DNA of 64,000 nt from Skermanella aerolata KACC 11604 (GTDB lineage Bacteria > Pseudomonadota > Alphaproteobacteria > Azospirillales > Azospirillaceae): contig NZ_AVFK01000001.1 of assembly GCF_000936425.1 (NCBI RefSeq), positions 596,534 to 660,533 of the forward strand, in the 5' to 3' direction. The notes beneath the pieces are model-generated. The model was given only the letters and a program-made list of their open reading frames with translations. It was not told where the DNA came from and ran no database searches. The translations under genes and the position numbers were made by a program. This document shows positions 61,054-64,000 of this stretch, in pieces (within the stretch, counting starts at the first letter, position 1; the number at the start of each line of letters is the position of its first letter).

Positions 61054-63308
61054 TGACTGCCAACATCCAGAACCCCACCAAGACCGAATCCACCGCTGAA
61101 TCCATCAATGCGGAAGCCCTGCGCCAGGAAATCGAAGCGGTTGTGCGGGCGGAGCACGGCGATCCGTTCGGCATCCTGGGAATGCACACCGACGGCCCCG
61201 ACGGGGCCGTCACCGTCCGGACCTTCATCCCCGAAGCGCGCAAGATTACGCTGATTGACGTCGGCACGAACGAGCCGGTCGCGGAGCTGGAGAAGGTCCA
61301 CTCAGACGGCTTCTGGTCGGTTACGCTGAACGACCGCAAGACCATGTTCCGCTACCGGTTCCGGATCGACTTCGCGACCCATACCGGCGAGTTCTCCGAC
61401 GCCTACAGCTTCCCGCCGGTGCTGGGCCAGCTCGACGTTCACCTCCTGGCCGAAGGCACTCATCTCCGCAGCTTCGAGCGGCTGGGCGCCCATCCGCAGG
61501 AGATGGAAGGCATCGCGGGAACCGCCTTCGCGGTCTGGGCTCCCAACGCCACGCGCGTCTCCGTGATCGGCGATTTCTGCAACTGGGATGGTCGCCGGCT
61601 ACCGATGCGGAAGCGTCACGAATGCGGCGTTTGGGAACTCTTCGTCCCCCATGTCGCCCGTGGCGACCGCTACAAGTACGAGATCAAGGGACCGTCCGGC
61701 AACCTCCTGCCGCAGAAGGCCGACCCCTACGCCTTCCAGGCCGAACTGCCGCCCCATACCGCTTCTGTCGTCCACGGCCTCAACAGCCATCCCTGGAGCG
61801 ATCAGGACTGGCTGCGCGACCGTGCCCGGACCGACTGGCGGGCCAAACCCGTCTCGATCTACGAATGCCACATCAGCTCATGGCGTCGTCCCGATGGGGA
61901 AGGGGGCAACCGCTACCTGACCTATGACGAGCTGGCCGACCAGCTTGTGCCCTACGTCAAGGACATGGGCTACACCCATATCGAGCTTCTGCCGATCACC
62001 GAGTTCCCGTTCGACGGTTCCTGGGGCTACCAGCCGATCGGCATGTTCGCGCCGACCAGCCGCCACGGCGACCCGGAAGGCTTCTCCCGCTTCGTCGAGC
62101 GCTGCCACCGCGAGGGCATCGGCCTGCTGCTGGACTGGGTCCCTGGCCACTTCCCGACGGATCAGCACGGTTTGGGCCTCTTCGACGGCACCCACCTTTA
62201 CGAGCACGCCGACCCGCGCCAGGGCTTCCACCAGGACTGGAACACCCTGATTTACAATTTCGGTCGCCGCGAGGTCTCCAGCTTCCTGCTCGGCAGCGCG
62301 CTCTACTGGATGGACCAATTCCATTTCGACGGCATCCGCGTCGATGCCGTGGCCTCCATGCTGTATCTCGACTACAGCCGTCAGGCCGACCAGTGGGTGC
62401 CCAACCAGTACGGCGGCAACGAGAACCTGGAAGCGGTCGCTTTCCTCAAGCGCATGAACGAGCTGGTCTACGGCAACCACCCCGGCGCCATGACCGTAGC
62501 CGAGGAATCGACCTCGTGGCCCGGCGTCTCGCGCCCGGTCTACCTGGGCGGCCTGGGCTTCGGCTTCAAATGGAACATGGGCTGGATGCACGACACGCTC
62601 AGCTTCATGTCCAAGGACCCGATCCATCGCCGGTATCATCACCACTCGATGACCTTCGGCATGATCTACGCCTTCAGCGAGAATTTCGTCCTACCGCTGA
62701 GCCATGACGAGGTCGTCCACGGCAAGGGCTCCCTGCTCAACAAGATGCCGGGCGACCGCTGGCAGAAATTCGCCAACCTGCGGGCCTATTACGGCTTCAT
62801 GTGGACCCATCCCGGCAAGAAGCTGCTCTTCATGGGCGGCGAGTTCGCCCAGGAACTCGAATGGAACCATAACAAGGGCCTCGACTGGCACCTGCTGGAA
62901 GACGGCAACCACCAGGGCATCCAGACGCTGGTCCGCGACCTAAACCACCTCTACAAGGACACGCCGGCCCTCCACGAACTCGACAACGAACCCGCAGGGT
63001 TCGAGTGGATCGAGGCCAACGACAGCGACAACAGCGTCTTCGCGTTCCTGCGCTACGGCAAGGACCGCGAGCACCCGATCGTTTCCGTCAGCAACTTCAC
63101 CCCGCTCCCGCGCGAAGGCTACCGCGTCGGCGTCCCGGCCCCCGGCTTCTACCGTGAGCGCCTGAACACCGACGCCGGCATCTACGGCGGCAGCGACGTC
63201 GGCAACAACGGCGGAGTGGAGGCGGAAGAATTCCCCCACCACGGCCGGCCCTACTCGATCCTGCTTCGGGTGCCGCCGCTGGGGACTTTGATCCTGGAAC
63301 GTCAGTAA
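61053..63308 (+). CDS. glgB: 1,4-alpha-glucan branching enzyme GlgB
   Basis: 751 residues: an N-terminal CBM48 region ([16 protein letters not shown] ... [20 protein letters not shown]), then the GH13 core with Asp431 in [19 protein letters not shown], the acid Glu484/485 in [11 protein letters not shown] and Asp552 in [13 protein letters not shown]. Branches alpha-glucan made from GlgA or GlgE. The ATG shares a base with the TreS stop, so translation is coupled. Confidence 0.97.
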
Positions 63309-63317
63309 CATCGGACG

Positions 63318-63351
63318 GATCGACCCCGGTTACAGGAAACCGGGGTCGATC
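63318..63351 (+). terminator. Terminator-like hairpin after glgB
   Basis: Perfect 14-base arms (GATCGACCCCGGTT / AACCGGGGTCGATC) with a six-base loop, nine bases after the glgB stop. The T tract is poor (AATTTA), so efficiency is uncertain. Confidence 0.65.
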
Positions 63352-63471
63352 AATTTACGGTATAAAATCCTATAAATCTCTTTATAACTATCGCAAAAGC
63401 CTCAAACATCTGATACATTGTCCGCATCAGTTGATTTCGACTTATTAAGGCATCAGACGGCGAGGCGACAC

Positions 63472-63597
63472 GTGGGCAATCAGTACGACATCTTCTTCAG
63501 CTACGCCCACACGTACCAGAAAGCGGTAAAACCGCTTCTGGCTGCTCTCGCCGTCAAAGGCATAAAGGTTTTCCACGACGAAACCGAAATGCCGTAA
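63472..63597 (+). pseudogene. TIR-domain gene fragment, interrupted
   Basis: From GTG 63472 the 41-residue product reads GNQYDIFFSYAHTYQKAVKP, then LLAALAVKGIKVFHDETEMP, and then TAA. This is the N-terminal third of a TIR domain (the FFSYAH box and the KVFHDE strand). After the stop, the same frame continues Ser-Ile-Glu and a stop; in TIR domains the region after DE..M is usually W/G-D-S-I-E, so a deletion or nonsense change cut the gene here. The surrounding DNA is AT-richer than the rest of the window. Confidence 0.65.
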
Positions 63598-63697
63598 TCG
63601 ATCGAATGAAGGCGGCTGTTGCCATCCGCAACCATCCAAAATTGTTGCACCTGATGGCTCACGCTCGCGCCTTGTCCGTGCGTCCGCTGCACGTGGC
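63598..63697. other. Non-coding remnant sequence after the TIR fragment
   Basis: No gene is supported. A frame from ATG 63608 of ~37 codons (KAAVAIRNHPKLLHLMAH) has no recognisable match and ends at 63731; it may be debris of the TIR gene. Confidence 0.3.
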
Positions 63698-63892
63698 AAC
63701 CGCCACAATTCTGTTGTCGCCTGGCCGCTAACGCTTGCTTATTTGAGGAAAGCTGAGGCGGCGCGAGCGCTTATTGAAGAGGCATTGCCTATTGCACTTG
63801 GGAAGTACGGAATGGAACCCAATTTTTCGAAGGCATTGCTGAATACTGCCGCCTATTTGAGCGTGCCCCTCCTGCCCAACGCGTTGCCCTAA
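63698..63892 (+). pseudogene. TPR-like protein remnant
   Basis: A frame with no stop for 64 codons, without an ATG of its own, reads HNSVVAWPLTLAYLRKAEAA, then ALIEEALPIALGKYGMEPNF, then a stop. The alternating small and large hydrophobic residues and the A..A..L pattern resemble tetratricopeptide helices. After the stop, another frame continues FSSALAVRIGSYLDADN, as if a frameshift separated them. A TIR-TPR protein degraded into pieces is one reading; unrelated fragments are the alternative. Confidence 0.35.
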
Positions 63893-64000
63893 TCATGAGT
63901 TTTCCTCGGCCCTTGCAGTCCGCATTGGCAGTTACCTTGATGCCGACAATCAGCGCAGCCCTATGGAACGTCCCACCCTCACCCTCCCCCCCCCTCTCCC
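63893..64000. other. Right edge, low-complexity, no gene supported
   Basis: The last bases run into a C-rich tract (CCCTCACCCTCC and CCCCCCCC). A frame beginning near ATG 63896 stays open to the edge, but its proline-rich product (PPSPSPPP) is not convincing. Confidence 0.4.

Overview
The window looks like chromosomal core DNA from a high-GC alphaproteobacterium, most likely Rhodospirillales/Azospirillaceae (Azospirillum- or Skermanella-like). Supporting signs are an alphaproteobacterial-type Hda, a very short aa3-oxidase subunit IV gene, the order rpsF-rpsR-DUF2232-rplI, the block pepA/holC facing lptF-lptG with surA-pdxA-rsmA, and the rnd/aspS pairing. I saw no tRNA, rRNA, insertion sequence, integrase or CRISPR array. 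Genus is an inference from gene order and protein style.

Layout. 0-4 kb: end of bamB, der and a chemoreceptor. 4-9 kb (minus): SDR + GNAT, then radA-cvpA-purF. 9-12.6 kb (minus): mlaE-mlaF and dnaB. 12.8-13.5 kb: two small unrecognised genes. 13.6-15.9 kb (minus): rpsF-rpsR-DUF2232-rplI, closed by a strong terminator. 16.3-20.8 kb (plus): fabD-fabG-acpP-fabF-mltG. 20.9-24.5 kb (minus): a tightly overlapping DUF2066 - CDP-alcohol phosphatidyltransferase - AI-2E/PerM - Hda unit. 24.6-27.6 kb (plus): purM-purN, a 48-residue cytochrome oxidase subunit and a FemAB-like transferase. 27.6-32.6 kb: ndk, a YheS-like ABC-F ATPase, an SDR, yicC-gmk. 32.7-38.1 kb (minus): rsmA, pdxA, surA, lptG, lptF. 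38.3-42.3 kb: pepA, holC and an M1-like peptidase. 42.4-48.4 kb: a phosphate/polyphosphate group (CYTH-CHAD, SixA-like, ppk1, ppx). 48.6-51.8 kb: rnd and aspS.

51.9-57.4 kb (minus) is the least ordinary part: two overlapping membrane-associated GTPase genes, then an exported caspase-like peptidase with an intact His/Cys dyad, then an OmpA-like lipoprotein. This is my best candidate for an undescribed system. 57.7-63.3 kb holds a TreS-maltokinase fusion and glgB, coupling trehalose/maltose to glycogen but with no glgE beside them. From 63.3 kb the DNA becomes more AT-rich and gene-poor, with the start of a TIR-domain gene cut by a stop and a TPR-like remnant out of frame.

Two themes cross the window. 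Many neighbours are translationally coupled by 4-base ATGA/GTGA overlaps. Paired REP-like palindromes with a GTAG head sit at three convergent gene ends (gmk/rsmA, ppx/rnd, aspS/ompA).
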